Positions 38,484-47,297 of a stretch of DNA of 64,000 nt are shown one piece after another. The notes below the pieces were generated by a model, which saw only the letters and a program-made list of their open reading frames with translations, ran no database searches and was not told the origin of the DNA. Made by a program: the position numbers and the translations under genes. Origin of the DNA: an uncultured Acidimicrobiales bacterium (lineage in GTDB: Bacteria > Actinomycetota > Acidimicrobiia > Acidimicrobiales > Bin134); assembly GCA_951813325.1 (NCBI GenBank), contig OX638350.1, positions 2,771,954 through 2,835,953 of the forward strand. The letters are read 5' to 3'. The first letter of the stretch is position 1. Each line of letters begins with the position of its first letter.

Positions 38484-38774
38484 TCAGGCGATTTGGCGGG
38501 CAGTGGGCAGTGCTTCCACCGCGTCCCCGATTTCCTGGCCGGCAACCGCCAAGTCGTGCTGGGTCTGCAAATTCATCCAGAACTGGGGCTCGACGCCGAA
38601 CCAGTGGCCGAGCCGAAGCGCCGTATCGCCGGTGATCGACCGCTTTCCGGCAATGATCTGAGACACGCGATTGGGCGGCACGGCGATCTGGCGGGCGAAC
38701 TCGGTCGGAGTGATCCCGAATTCCTCCAACTCGCCCTTCAGCACCTCCCCTGGATGAACAACTCTTCGCAACAT
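38484..38774 (-). CDS. higA: HigA-family XRE antitoxin
   Basis: A 96-residue protein from the ATG at 38774, chosen because AAGGGGG lies 7 bp upstream. VVHPGEVLKGELEEFGITPT, then FARQIAVPPNRVSQIIAGKR and DTALRLGHWFGVEPQFWMNL are the standard HigA/VapI blocks. It follows higB on the same strand, the usual reversed order for this family. Confidence 0.9.
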   Translation of the reverse strand: MLRRVVHPGEVLKGELEEFGITPTEFARQIAVPPNRVSQIIAGKRSITGDTALRLGHWFGVEPQFWMNLQTQHDLAVAGQEIGDAVEALPTARQIA

Positions 38775-38792
38775 TCCCAATCCCCCTTCCTT

Positions 38793-39074
38793 CTAGTGAT
38801 AGTCCACAATCTCAACGTCGGTCGGCCCCTTACCCTCCACCCAGACAAAGCAGACCCGCCACCGGCGGTTTACTCGGATTGAGTGCTGCCCATTCCTCTT
38901 CCCTTTGAGCGCCTCAAGGCGGTTGCTCGGCAACCCCCTCAGCGTCTCCAAGGATGGCGCTGCGTTCAGGATTGCCAGCCTCTTCGCTGCCTGCTGCTCA
39001 AACCCTTGAAACGCTGGAACAAAAAACCCATTGGCAAACATCTCGGTCCTCTTGTCCTTGTAGCCGAGGATCAC
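38793..39074 (-). CDS. higB: HigB-family RelE-like toxin
   Basis: A 93-residue protein from a GTG (ILGYKDKRTEMFANGFFVPA). The family pattern continues with AAKRLAILNAAPSLETLRGL, SNRLEALKGKRNGQHSIRVN and RWRVCFVWVEG. HigB cuts mRNA on the ribosome. All expected blocks are intact, so the pair is probably functional. Confidence 0.9.
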   Translation of the reverse strand: MILGYKDKRTEMFANGFFVPAFQGFEQQAAKRLAILNAAPSLETLRGLPSNRLEALKGKRNGQHSIRVNRRWRVCFVWVEGKGPTDVEIVDYH

Positions 39075-39082
39075 TCCACCGC

Positions 39083-39112
39083 ATCCTATCGAAATTGACG
39101 ATGTACGTCAAT
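39083..39112 (-). promoter_or_regulatory. higBA promoter with overlapping palindromic operator
   Basis: On the minus strand TTGACG (39106-39111) and TAGGAT (39083-39088) are 17 bp apart, with the higB GTG only about 9 nt beyond the -10. A perfect ATTGACG-ATGTA-CGTCAAT palindrome (39094-39112) covers the -35 and spacer, well placed for repression by HigA. Confidence 0.72.
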
Positions 39113-39129
39113 CGTATATATTGCACTGT

Positions 39130-39261
39130 CATTCAGATCGCACATAGGTGCCGCTTTCCTGTCCCCTTCCTAGAGCCGTGCCGGGCCCGCCGATCAGTTC
39201 ACGAACGCTGAAGTAGAAGTTCTGATAGTCGATGAAGTCGACGACTCTTGTACGGGACATG
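39130..39261 (-). pseudogene. NYN gene remnant with intact leader
   Basis: A 43-codon frame starting MSRTRVVDFIDYQNFYFSVR, clearly parallel to MSGTRVVVFIDYQN of the NYN gene at 31693. After about 25 codons similarity ends, and a TGA follows at 39130. The leader from the ATG through the palindrome at 39279-39312 is almost identical to the other copy, so the leader outlived the gene. Confidence 0.75.
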
Positions 39262-39278
39262 GCTCCGAAAAAGTAAAC

Positions 39279-39312
39279 CCCCGCCTGCCCTGCAACGCAG
39301 GCCAAGCGGGGA
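39279..39312 (-). terminator. Terminator-like palindrome in the NYN-remnant leader
   Basis: Same sequence as 31711-31744 (CCCCGC...CCTGC-AAC-GCAGG...GCGGGG). It is followed on the minus strand by GGGTTTACTTTTTCGGAGCC and then the remnant ATG. Confidence 0.75.
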
Positions 39313-39534
39313 AGAACGAGGTCACCGTAGCCGAGCGCATGGTCAACCGCAATGGAATACTGAAGGCCCTATGGAGAGCTGGAGCGACACAGATCGGCCG
39401 CCGTCGTTATGAGTTTCGAGGAACACGAGTCGCTTCTCGAAACGCTGAACATCCTCGCCGATGAGGCAACCATGGACGCCATCGCTGAAGCCGAGCGAAA
39501 CATCGCTTCAGGCGACTTGGTGGAACTCGTCTGA
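39313..39534 (+). pseudogene. Toxin-antitoxin remnants (MNT-like start and Phd/YefM-like end)
   Basis: 39313-39398 reads EVTVAERMVNRNGILKALWR then AGATQIG, like the start of a minimal nucleotidyltransferase cut before its catalytic motif. 39409-39534 is a 41-codon frame (MSFEEHESLLETLNILADEA, then TMDAIAEAERNIASGDLVEL) matching the C-terminal half of Phd/YefM antitoxins, whose DNA-binding half is missing. The two pieces look spliced by deletion. Confidence 0.5.
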
Positions 39535-39549
39535 GGGCCTCGTGGCGTA

Positions 39550-40911
39550 TTACCTGGGAAGCCTTGATCCGGGGGAGATGGCTAGGGACAGGGCTACGGC
39601 TACTGCTGCGGCGGCGGCGCCTAGGAGGTAGGAGTTGGCTAGGGAGTTGCCGGTGATGTTGGTGCCGATCATGATGACCATGGTCTGCATGCCGGTGGTG
39701 ACGCCCACTTGGGTGAGGGTGCCCCGCATGCCCGAGGCCACGCCGTAGTCCTCGGGCTCCACTGCGTCGGAGGCGGTGGTGGTGAGCGACGGGAGCTGGA
39801 TGCCGTGGCCGATGGCCACCACGAACAGCCCCGCCACCGTCCAGCCCAGCGATGCCTGCCAGGCCGACAGGGCGAAGAACACCATGCCCACCGCCAGAAG
39901 CGATGATCCCACCACCGGGGTCAAACGGGGCCCCAAGCGGGGGTGGATGTAGCCCCCGGCAAAGGCGCACGAGCTGAACGTGATCGGTCGCACCGCCAAC
40001 AAAAGGGTGGCCGCCCCGAGGCCCCAGCCCAACCGCTCGGTGAACAAGAACGGGGTGATCACCAGGCCGCCCATGAACGAGAAGTTGGCCAGGGTGACCA
40101 CCCAGATGGGAATGGAGAAGTTGCGCTTGCGCAGATAGTCCATGCTGATGATCGGCTCGGGCACGCGCTGTTCGATGCGGGCGAACGCTCCGAGAAGCAC
40201 AACCCCGCCGCCCATGAGGATGATGCTCACCGAGGTGCCCACCCCGTCGCTACCCAAAAGTGTGAGCCCCACCAGCACCAGCGCCACCCCGGCAGAGAGC
40301 GTGAGGCCGCCCCAGTAGTCGATGGACACCTCCAGGCCGCCCCCCATGGGCCGCACCACCGCCGCGCTGGTCACCAGGCCGACAACGGCGATCACCCCGA
40401 AGAAGGCGAACACCCACCGCCAGCCGAACTGCTCGACGATCTGCCCCCCGACGATAAGCCCGATCGCCGGTGCCCCCGACAGGGCCGACTGGTACCAGCC
40501 GATGGCCCGGGAGCGGGTGGCGATGGGGAATGCCAACAGCACCATGGCGGTGCCCGCGGCGGTGGCCACCCCGTTGGCCACCCCGGCCGCCACCCGGAAG
40601 CCGATGAGGCTCTCGATGTTCCAGGCCAGCCCGCTGAGGGGCGTGACCACCACCAGCATCACCGCGGCCGCGAGAAAGGCCCGGCGGTGGCCGTAGATGT
40701 CGCCCAGCTTGCCGCCCAGCGACGTGGACACCGCCGAAGCCAATATGGCCCCGGTCACCGCCCAGCTGGCGGCGCCGGTTCCGGTGTCGAGGTCGCGGGC
40801 GATGTCGCCGACGGCCACCGCGATCACCGTCAGGCTCATGCTCACCCCGAACTGCACGGGCACGATGGCCGCCATCAGGCGGAACCGGTAGCGGTCGTCA
40901 GCCGCAGCCAC
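39550..40911 (-). CDS. MFS transporter (DHA2-like drug/solute exporter)
   Basis: A 453-residue membrane protein with about 14 hydrophobic segments and a GTG start. The MFS signature between helices 2 and 3 is GGKLGDIYGHRRAFLAAAVM. WAVTGAILASAVSTSLGGKLG and GAPAIGLIVGGQIVEQFGWRW are typical of drug:H+ antiporters with 14 spans. It marks the return to very GC-rich core DNA. Substrate unknown. Confidence 0.88.
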   Translation of the reverse strand: MAAADDRYRFRLMAAIVPVQFGVSMSLTVIAVAVGDIARDLDTGTGAASWAVTGAILASAVSTSLGGKLGDIYGHRRAFLAAAVMLVVVTPLSGLAWNIESLIGFRVAAGVANGVATAAGTAMVLLAFPIATRSRAIGWYQSALSGAPAIGLIVGGQIVEQFGWRWVFAFFGVIAVVGLVTSAAVVRPMGGGLEVSIDYWGGLTLSAGVALVLVGLTLLGSDGVGTSVSIILMGGGVVLLGAFARIEQRVPEPIISMDYLRKRNFSIPIWVVTLANFSFMGGLVITPFLFTERLGWGLGAATLLLAVRPITFSSCAFAGGYIHPRLGPRLTPVVGSSLLAVGMVFFALSAWQASLGWTVAGLFVVAIGHGIQLPSLTTTASDAVEPEDYGVASGMRGTLTQVGVTTGMQTMVIMIGTNITGNSLANSYLLGAAAAAVAVALSLAISPGSRLPR

Positions 40912-40971
40912 CAGAGCGCTCAGACAATCAGTCGAATCGCCGCAACCCCGTCGCCAAACCCATTGGCGACA

Positions 40972-43245
40972 TCATCTGAGGGGCTCGAGGCGGGCAGGAA
41001 CGTGCTTGTGCCAGGGGGTGCCGGCGATGTCGTCTTTCCACTCCAGGGCGGTGAGCTCGTTGGGGGCGACGCCCACCCGGAAATGCTCGCCGGTCTCGTC
41101 GGGGTAGTCGAGGCCCATGCCGTTGGGCAGGCTGATGTGGCCCGAGCGCATGGCGTCGTCGATGAGCACGCAGGGCACGGCAGCACCGGTGGCGGTGGTG
41201 AGGCGGACCCGGTCGCCGTCCTCCAGGCCCAAGGCCGCCGCGTCGCCGGGGCTGATGGCCAGGGCGCCCTCGGCGTCGGCCTTCCGCCAGCCCGGATCGC
41301 GGAAGATGGTGTTGGCGGTGAACGAGCGCCGCTCTCCGGCCGACAGCACGTAGGGGTAGGCGTCGCTGGTGTGGTCCACCGGGGCGTCGCCCAGCGCGTC
41401 GAGTTTTTCGAGCAGGCGGGGAATGGCGGCATGGATCTTGGCGTCGTCCACCCGGAGCAGGTCCCAGGCCTCCTCGTGGAGGTGGCGGGTGAACACCACC
41501 CCGTCGTCGCTGGCCAAGATGGCATCGAACAGCCCGTCGCCGAGGCCAGCCTCGCCGGGCGCGATGCCGGCCCGGGCCACCGCTTCGGGATAGGCCGCGG
41601 CGCACATCTGCGACGCGAACCACAGCGCGGCCGCCCCGGCCAGGCCTTCGGGCAGGGTGGGGCCGAGCGTGCGGTACAGCACCGCCGCGCCCACCCCGGC
41701 CAGCTCGGGCCGATCAGCCATCAGCTCGCCGTAGGCGGCCGCGAACGCCGCCCGTCCCTGGGCCGCGGCCTCGTGCAGCGGGGCCAGGTCTTCGCTGGTG
41801 TAGGCGCCGAGGGCCTCCACCAGCCGGGTGTGGATCTCGGGCTCGGCCAGCGTGCCCGGCTCGGGGTCGAGAACCGGCTTGCGGAGATAGAAGACGTTGT
41901 CGGGGAACTCGAAGTTGAAGAAGACAGCCTCGGGCTTCTCGAATTGGCTGGCGGCGGGCAGGACGTAATCGGCCAGGCGGGCAGTCTCGGTCATGGTCAC
42001 GTCGATGACCACGCTGAACTCCAGGGCGGCCATGGCCTCGCGGAAGCGGGGTGAGTCGGCCAGGGAATGGGCCGGATTCGAGCTCTCGATGATCATGGCC
42101 CGGAACCGGTCGAGATGGTCGGTGAGCACCTCCTCAGCAATCGAGTTGCACGGGATCAGCCCGGCGATGATCGGCGCGCCGGTAACCGGGGTCACCTTGG
42201 GCCGCCCGCCTCGGCCCCGGCCCGAACCGCCCCCGGTGACCGACCCGATGGCGCTGTGGGGGTGGATGCCGCCCGGTTTGGCGAAGCTGCCCCGCAGGAT
42301 CCAGATGAGGCGCTGGAGGTACGACACCAAGGTGGAGTGGGGGCCCTGCTCGATGCCCAGATCCTCATACACGGCCACCGAGTGGGCCCGGCCGATCCGC
42401 TGCGCCACGGCTTCGAGCTGTTCGAGGGCGATGTCGCATCGCTGGGCGAAATCCGCGATGGGCACCCGGGCCAGGGCGGCGATCACCGGCTCGATCTCAG
42501 CCACCCGCTCGTGCAGGAAGTCCCAGTCGACCAGGTCGTCTCGCACCATGATGGCGAGGAGGGCGGCCACGCAGAAGGCGTCGGTGCCGGGCCGGACAGC
42601 CAAGAAGTGGTCGGCCAGCTCGGCCGTTTTGGTGCGCCGGGGATCGATCACCACCAACGAGCGGTCGGGGTCGTTGGCGATCTGGCGCAGTACCCGCCGG
42701 GCCTCGGGGAAGCCGTGGCTGTTCCAGGGGTTCTTGCCCAAAAACACGGCCACCTCGGTGTGCTCCCAGTCGCCCCGGGTGTGGGCCCGGTAGAGGCGGC
42801 CTTCCACGAAGGCCTCGCCGGTCTTCTCCTGGGCGATGGCGTTGGAGCGATAGCGCACGCCGAGCGCGTTGGCCACGGCTTGGCCGTAGACGCCCCCTAG
42901 GTGGTTGCCCTGCCCGCCGCCGCCGTAGCAGAAGATCGACGCTCCGCCGTGGGCATCGCGCACCGCAGCCAAGCGGTCGGCCACCTCGGCGATGGCCGTG
43001 TCCCACGAGACCGGCTCATAGGCACCATCGTCGCGGCGGCGCATCGGCGTGGTCAGCCGGGTGCGGTGGTTCTGGTAGTGGTCGAGCCGCAGTGCCTTCT
43101 CACAGATGTAGCCGTTGGAGCTGACGTGGTCTTTGTTGCCCCGGATGCGGGAAAAGCGGCGGCCGTCGAGGCGCACCTCGACCCCGCAGTTCGACTCGCA
43201 CAGCATGCAGGCCGTCTTGTGCCACGTCTGCGCGCTATCGGTCAC
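40972..43245 (-). CDS. Molybdopterin oxidoreductase (formate dehydrogenase/nitrate reductase-like)
   Basis: A 757-residue bis-MGD enzyme from a GTG (VTDSAQTWHKTACMLCESNC). The N-terminal 4Fe-4S ligands are CMLCESNC plus NGYICEKA. Further blocks are FLGKNPWNSHGFPEARRVLR, VVIDPRRTKTAELADHFLAV and the C-terminal molydopterin-dinucleotide domain (GDRVRLTTATGAAVPC). No partner subunits are adjacent, so it may act as a soluble single-subunit oxidoreductase. Substrate unknown. It starts 25 bp from the 3' end of the esterase gene, on the same strand. Confidence 0.88.
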   Translation of the reverse strand: MTDSAQTWHKTACMLCESNCGVEVRLDGRRFSRIRGNKDHVSSNGYICEKALRLDHYQNHRTRLTTPMRRRDDGAYEPVSWDTAIAEVADRLAAVRDAHGGASIFCYGGGGQGNHLGGVYGQAVANALGVRYRSNAIAQEKTGEAFVEGRLYRAHTRGDWEHTEVAVFLGKNPWNSHGFPEARRVLRQIANDPDRSLVVIDPRRTKTAELADHFLAVRPGTDAFCVAALLAIMVRDDLVDWDFLHERVAEIEPVIAALARVPIADFAQRCDIALEQLEAVAQRIGRAHSVAVYEDLGIEQGPHSTLVSYLQRLIWILRGSFAKPGGIHPHSAIGSVTGGGSGRGRGGRPKVTPVTGAPIIAGLIPCNSIAEEVLTDHLDRFRAMIIESSNPAHSLADSPRFREAMAALEFSVVIDVTMTETARLADYVLPAASQFEKPEAVFFNFEFPDNVFYLRKPVLDPEPGTLAEPEIHTRLVEALGAYTSEDLAPLHEAAAQGRAAFAAAYGELMADRPELAGVGAAVLYRTLGPTLPEGLAGAAALWFASQMCAAAYPEAVARAGIAPGEAGLGDGLFDAILASDDGVVFTRHLHEEAWDLLRVDDAKIHAAIPRLLEKLDALGDAPVDHTSDAYPYVLSAGERRSFTANTIFRDPGWRKADAEGALAISPGDAAALGLEDGDRVRLTTATGAAVPCVLIDDAMRSGHISLPNGMGLDYPDETGEHFRVGVAPNELTALEWKDDIAGTPWHKHVPARLEPLR

Positions 43246-43270
43246 GGCCTTCAGCCTACTGATGCTGTTT

Positions 43271-44206
43271 TCACGCCGACAGCCCGGCCTGCACTGCGGC
43301 CGCGGCGGTCTCCTGGGCGGCAACGGCGCCGGGGATGGCCAGGGTCATGCCGAAGAAACCGTGGAACATGCCGTCGTAGCGGTGGACCTCGCAGGCCACC
43401 CCGGCCTCCTGCAATCGGGCGCCGTAGGCCTCTCCCTCGTCGCGCAGCGGGTCGTATTCGGCGGTGATCACACAGGCCGGGGGCAGGCTGCTGAGGTCGG
43501 CGGCCTTGATCGGCGAGGCATAGGGGTTGTTGCGGTCGGCGACGTCGGCGTACTGGTCGTAGAACCAGTCCATCGACTCCTTGGTCAAGAAGTAGCCGGT
43601 GCCGTTCTCGGTCTGCGACGGCCAGGCGTTGGAGTCCATGTCGCAGCAGGGGTAGATGAGGAGCTGATGGGCGATGGCCGGACCGCCCCGGTCACGGGCC
43701 ATCAGAGCCACCACCGCGGCCAGGTTGCCCCCCGCGCTGTCGCCGGCCACTCCCAGCCGGTCGGCATCAGCGCCGATTGAGGCGGCGTTGGCAGCCACCC
43801 ACTGGGTGGCGGCGTAGCAGTCTTCGGCCGCGGCCGGGAACCGGGCCTCGGGGGCCAGCCGGTAGTCCACCGACACATACACCATGGCGGTGCGGTTCAC
43901 CATCTCGCGCACCTGGCCGTCGTGGCTGTCGATGCCGCCGATCACCCAGCCCCCGCCGTGGAAGAACACCACCACCGGCAACGGCTCGTCGGAGGTGCTG
44001 GGCCAGTAGATGCGGATCGGCAGCTCGGTGCCGTCGGCGCCGGGGATCACGCGGTCTTCGGTGCGGGCCACGTCCTCCACCGGCAATTCGCCCGTCTGCA
44101 TCATGCTGCGCAGCTCCACGGCGGTCATCGAGGCGATGCCCTTGAAGCTCACCCCGTTGTCTTCCATCATCTCCATCACGGCCTTCGCCGCCGGATCTAG
44201 TGCCAT
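43271..44206 (-). CDS. Alpha/beta hydrolase (HSL-type esterase/lipase)
   Basis: A 311-residue esterase. The oxyanion motif FFHGGGWVIGG is near residue 90 and the nucleophile in GVAGDSAGGNLAAV near 158. The catalytic Asp is in TAEYDPLRDEG and the His in YDGMFHGFFGM. This is the hormone-sensitive-lipase family, acting on short to medium acyl esters. It is divergent from the luciferase-like gene at 44301. Confidence 0.9.
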   Translation of the reverse strand: MALDPAAKAVMEMMEDNGVSFKGIASMTAVELRSMMQTGELPVEDVARTEDRVIPGADGTELPIRIYWPSTSDEPLPVVVFFHGGGWVIGGIDSHDGQVREMVNRTAMVYVSVDYRLAPEARFPAAAEDCYAATQWVAANAASIGADADRLGVAGDSAGGNLAAVVALMARDRGGPAIAHQLLIYPCCDMDSNAWPSQTENGTGYFLTKESMDWFYDQYADVADRNNPYASPIKAADLSSLPPACVITAEYDPLRDEGEAYGARLQEAGVACEVHRYDGMFHGFFGMTLAIPGAVAAQETAAAAVQAGLSA

Positions 44207-44300
44207 GGCCGCACCCTAGTTGTCCGTATACGCAGCCCTCGGGTCGCGCCGTTTACCATCTGCCCCGACAACTCACCGCCGCACACACAAGGGGAATGGC

Positions 44301-45410
44301 ATGGAGTTTGCGATGTTCTACGAGATTCCGGTGGCCCGGCCCTGGAATCGCGACAGCGAGTACAACGCCTACCAGAACACCATCGAGCAGGCCGTTTTGG
44401 GCGACAAGATGGGCTTCCACTCGTTTTGGACGGTGGAGCACCACTTCTTGGAGGAGTACTCCCACTGCTCCAACCCCGAGGTGCTGTACGGCCACATTGC
44501 GGCCCTCACCGAGAACATGCGGCTGGGCTATGGCGTGCGGCTGCTGCCCAAGCCCTACAACCACCCGGTGCGCACGGCGGAGTCGGTGGCGGTGCTCGAT
44601 CTCATCAGCAACGGCCGGGTGGAGTTCGGCACCGGCCGCTCGTCCACCCGGGCCGAGCTGGAGGGCTTCGGTATCCACCCCAACCAGACCCGGGCCCAGT
44701 GGGACGAGGCCCTGCGCCACATCGTGGGCTGCTGGACCAACGACGAGTACGAGTTCGAGGGCGAGTACTGGTCGATGCCCAAGCGCCGGGTGCTGCCCAA
44801 GCCCCGCCAAGACCCGCACCCGCCCATCTGGGGGGCCACCAGCTCGGTGCCCGGCCACTACGAGATCGGCAAGCGGGGCATCGGGCTGTGCTCGTTCACG
44901 GTGGGCTCGCCGCCTGAGGACTTGGCCGAGCGCATCGAGACCTTCCGCAAGGGCCAGGCCGACTGCGGCCAGCCGGTGGGCAAGTTCCGCAACGAGCGGG
45001 CCGCCACCTTCACCATGGTGCACTGCAACGAGACCAACGAGAAGGCCCGGGCCGCCTCCGAGGAGTCGTTCGTGTGGTATCCGGGCTACGGGGGCGGCCT
45101 CATCGCCTCGGTGGCCGACTACCTGGCCGACTTGGAGGTGGCCGAGCTGGGCTCCTACTCCTACACCGGCGATGCCGCACAGAGCCGCGACGAGGGCCTG
45201 TTGGGCCAGATCACCATGGACTACATCTGGGAATCAGGCGCCGCGGTGGTGGGCGACCCCGACCGGTGCATCGAGGTGGCCAAGCGATACGAGGCAGTGG
45301 GCTGTGATCTGCTGTTCTGCCTGCTCAACCCGTACAAGATGTCGCATGAGGATGTGATGACCTCCATCGAGCTCATGGGCAAATACGTGATCCCCGAGTT
45401 CAAGAGCTGA
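44301..45410 (+). CDS. Luciferase-like monooxygenase
   Basis: A 369-residue LLM-family protein from the ATG after AAGGGGAATGGC. Features are MEFAMFYEIPVARPWN, GFHSFWTVEHHFLEEYSHCS and LDLISNGRVEFGTGRS. This sub-group resembles bacterial-luciferase alpha-type flavin monooxygenases. It is followed by a second LLM gene 61 bp downstream, so the two may act on the same substrate class. Confidence 0.85.
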   Translation: MEFAMFYEIPVARPWNRDSEYNAYQNTIEQAVLGDKMGFHSFWTVEHHFLEEYSHCSNPEVLYGHIAALTENMRLGYGVRLLPKPYNHPVRTAESVAVLDLISNGRVEFGTGRSSTRAELEGFGIHPNQTRAQWDEALRHIVGCWTNDEYEFEGEYWSMPKRRVLPKPRQDPHPPIWGATSSVPGHYEIGKRGIGLCSFTVGSPPEDLAERIETFRKGQADCGQPVGKFRNERAATFTMVHCNETNEKARAASEESFVWYPGYGGGLIASVADYLADLEVAELGSYSYTGDAAQSRDEGLLGQITMDYIWESGAAVVGDPDRCIEVAKRYEAVGCDLLFCLLNPYKMSHEDVMTSIELMGKYVIPEFKS

Positions 45411-45471
45411 CGTGGGCGAATGAAATCGCCAACCGAGTTCAAGAAGAACTAGTCGACGACAGGAGACGGCC

Positions 45472-46446
45472 ATGGCCCTGCACAACATCCGCTACGACTT
45501 CCGGTGCCCGGACATCTGCCCGGTGCCGGTGGAGGAGCTGTACCACGCCGCCATCGAGCAGGCGGTGTGGGCCGAGAAGCTGGGCTTCGTTTCGGTGACC
45601 CTGTCGGAGCACCACGGCTCCGACGACGGCTATCTGCCCTCGCTGGTTGCGCTGGCCTCGGCCATCGCCGCCCGCACCGAGAACATCCACATCATGCTGG
45701 CCGCCCTGATCGCGCCCATGCACGACCCGCTTCGGATCGCGGAGGACCTGGCCGTGTTGGACCGCATCAGCAAGGGCCGCATCAGCGTCACGGTGGCCGG
45801 GGGCTACGTGCCGTCGGAGTTCGAGATGTTCGGCCACACCTCAAGCGACCGGGTGCGCCTCACCGTGGAGATGGTGGAAACCCTGAAGGCAGCGTGGACC
45901 GGCGAGCCCTTCGAGTTCCGGGGCCGCACCGTGCGGGTCACCCCCACCCCCTATCAGGATCCCCGGCCGGGCATCTGGCTGGGAGGAAGCGGCGAGAAGG
46001 CGGCCCGGCGGGCAGCCCGCATCGCCGACGGATTCCTGCCCACCATGCCCGAGTTCTGGGACTTCTACCGCGACGAGGTGGTCAAGCTCGGCGGTGACGA
46101 TCCCGGTCCGGCCACCTCCGGCGGGGTCGGCTATCTGCACATCACCCACGACCCCGACGCCACCTGGGCCAAAGTCGCCCCCCACGCCCTCCACGAGATG
46201 AACGCCTACGGCCAGTGGGCCGCAGAGTCGGGCGCAGCCACCGGCTTCGAGCCGGTCAGCGACGCCGATGCGCTGCGGGCCATGGGCATGCACCAACTGC
46301 TCACCCCGCCCGAGGCCATCGACATGATCAAGGCCATGGGCGACTTCGACGCCCTCATGTTCCACCCCCTAATGGGCGGCCTAGACCCTGAGCTGTCTTG
46401 GGAAAGCCTCCACCTCTTCGAATCAGAGGTGCTCCCCCACCTCTGA
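45472..46446 (+). CDS. Luciferase-like monooxygenase
   Basis: A 324-residue LLM-family protein: VWAEKLGFVSVTLSEHHGSD, EDLAVLDRISKGRISVTVAG and PRPGIWLGGSGEKAARRAAR. It follows AGGAGACGGCC and the previous LLM gene. Which flavin (FMN or F420) it uses cannot be told by eye. Confidence 0.85.
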   Translation: MALHNIRYDFRCPDICPVPVEELYHAAIEQAVWAEKLGFVSVTLSEHHGSDDGYLPSLVALASAIAARTENIHIMLAALIAPMHDPLRIAEDLAVLDRISKGRISVTVAGGYVPSEFEMFGHTSSDRVRLTVEMVETLKAAWTGEPFEFRGRTVRVTPTPYQDPRPGIWLGGSGEKAARRAARIADGFLPTMPEFWDFYRDEVVKLGGDDPGPATSGGVGYLHITHDPDATWAKVAPHALHEMNAYGQWAAESGAATGFEPVSDADALRAMGMHQLLTPPEAIDMIKAMGDFDALMFHPLMGGLDPELSWESLHLFESEVLPHL

Positions 46447-46451
46447 TTTAC

Positions 46452-46485
46452 AGTTGTATTGCAATGTAGTGCGATGTAGCGTAAC
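46452..46485 (+). promoter_or_regulatory. AT-rich promoter with two direct repeats before the RHH antitoxin
   Basis: GCAATGTAG (46461-46469) and GCGATGTAG (46471-46479) are near-identical, one base apart, in an AT-rich patch 35-60 bp ahead of the antitoxin start. RHH antitoxins often bind such repeats. Confidence 0.5.
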
Positions 46486-46519
46486 TCTGAAGCGGCTAAA
46501 CGCCAGAGAGGTGTGAGCT

Positions 46520-46942
46520 ATGTCCCGTCCTACATCGTTCCGGCTTGAGGAAGAACTGCTAGACCGGCTCGATGCTGAGAGCCGGGCGGCTTCAATGTCG
46601 ACTACTTCTCTTGTGAGCTCGCTGCTCGATGAGGGACTGAAGACCCGGGAGTTTCCCGGTGTGGTCTATCGTCCTGGCCCCACCGGGCGGAGAGCTGGGC
46701 TTGTGGGCGGTCCCGACGTTTGGGAAGTGATCCGCGATCTTCGGAACGGGCCGGGCCGGGGCATGGAGCGCGTTGAGCGTCTTGCTGGGGACCTCGACCT
46801 GCCGGCGAGCATGATCAGTCTGGCAGCAGATTTCTACAGCGCCTTCCCCGAGGAGATCGACGCTCGCATCGAAGCCGACGAACGGGCCGCCGAGCAGATC
46901 CGCCGCCGGATAGAAGAACGCGAGAACTTGCTGTCATCTTGA
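46520..46942 (+). CDS. Ribbon-helix-helix antitoxin
   Basis: A 140-residue protein. The N-terminal MSRPTSFRLEEELLDRLDAE then STTSLVSSLLDEGLKTREFP matches RHH DNA-binding domains. The rest (GGPDVWEVIRDLRNGPGRGM and on) is a toxin-binding tail of the type paired with DUF5615 proteins. Its stop overlaps the toxin ATG by one base. Confidence 0.8.
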   Translation: MSRPTSFRLEEELLDRLDAESRAASMSTTSLVSSLLDEGLKTREFPGVVYRPGPTGRRAGLVGGPDVWEVIRDLRNGPGRGMERVERLAGDLDLPASMISLAADFYSAFPEEIDARIEADERAAEQIRRRIEERENLLSS

Positions 46943-47286
46943 TGTGGCTGATCGACGAAATGCTGCCTCCGACGACCGCGGAGGAGTTGAACGCCTTAGG
47001 CCACGACGCCATCGGCGTCGCTGCGGTCGGGCTCGCCGGAGCCGATGATGAGTCGGTCTATGCCGAAGCCCTCAAGCAGAGCAGAGTGGTGGTGACCGAG
47101 AACTTCTCAGACTTCGCTGCGATCGCCGCCCATCGACTCGCCAACGACTACCCCTGCACACCCGTCGTGCTGGTCCGCAAAGCCGACCACCCCCAAAAAG
47201 GCGCGCTAGCCCACCACCTCGCCCGCCATCTACACCACTGGGCCACCCAAAACCCCACCCCCTACCCCGGACCCCACTGGCCCTAG
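46942..47286 (+). CDS. DUF5615 PIN-like toxin
   Basis: A 114-residue PIN-like protein. MWLIDEMLPPTTAEELNALG, then GADDESVYAEALKQSRVVVT and ENFSDFA give the family's conserved Asp residues. It probably cleaves RNA and is neutralised by the upstream RHH protein. Confidence 0.8.
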   Translation: MWLIDEMLPPTTAEELNALGHDAIGVAAVGLAGADDESVYAEALKQSRVVVTENFSDFAAIAAHRLANDYPCTPVVLVRKADHPQKGALAHHLARHLHHWATQNPTPYPGPHWP

Positions 47287-47297
47287 ACCAATTCGAC

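Noticed and set aside
39943..42054. 703-residue open frame on the plus strand
   Set aside because: Runs antisense across the MFS and molybdoenzyme genes with low-complexity His/Gly/Arg composition and no domain.
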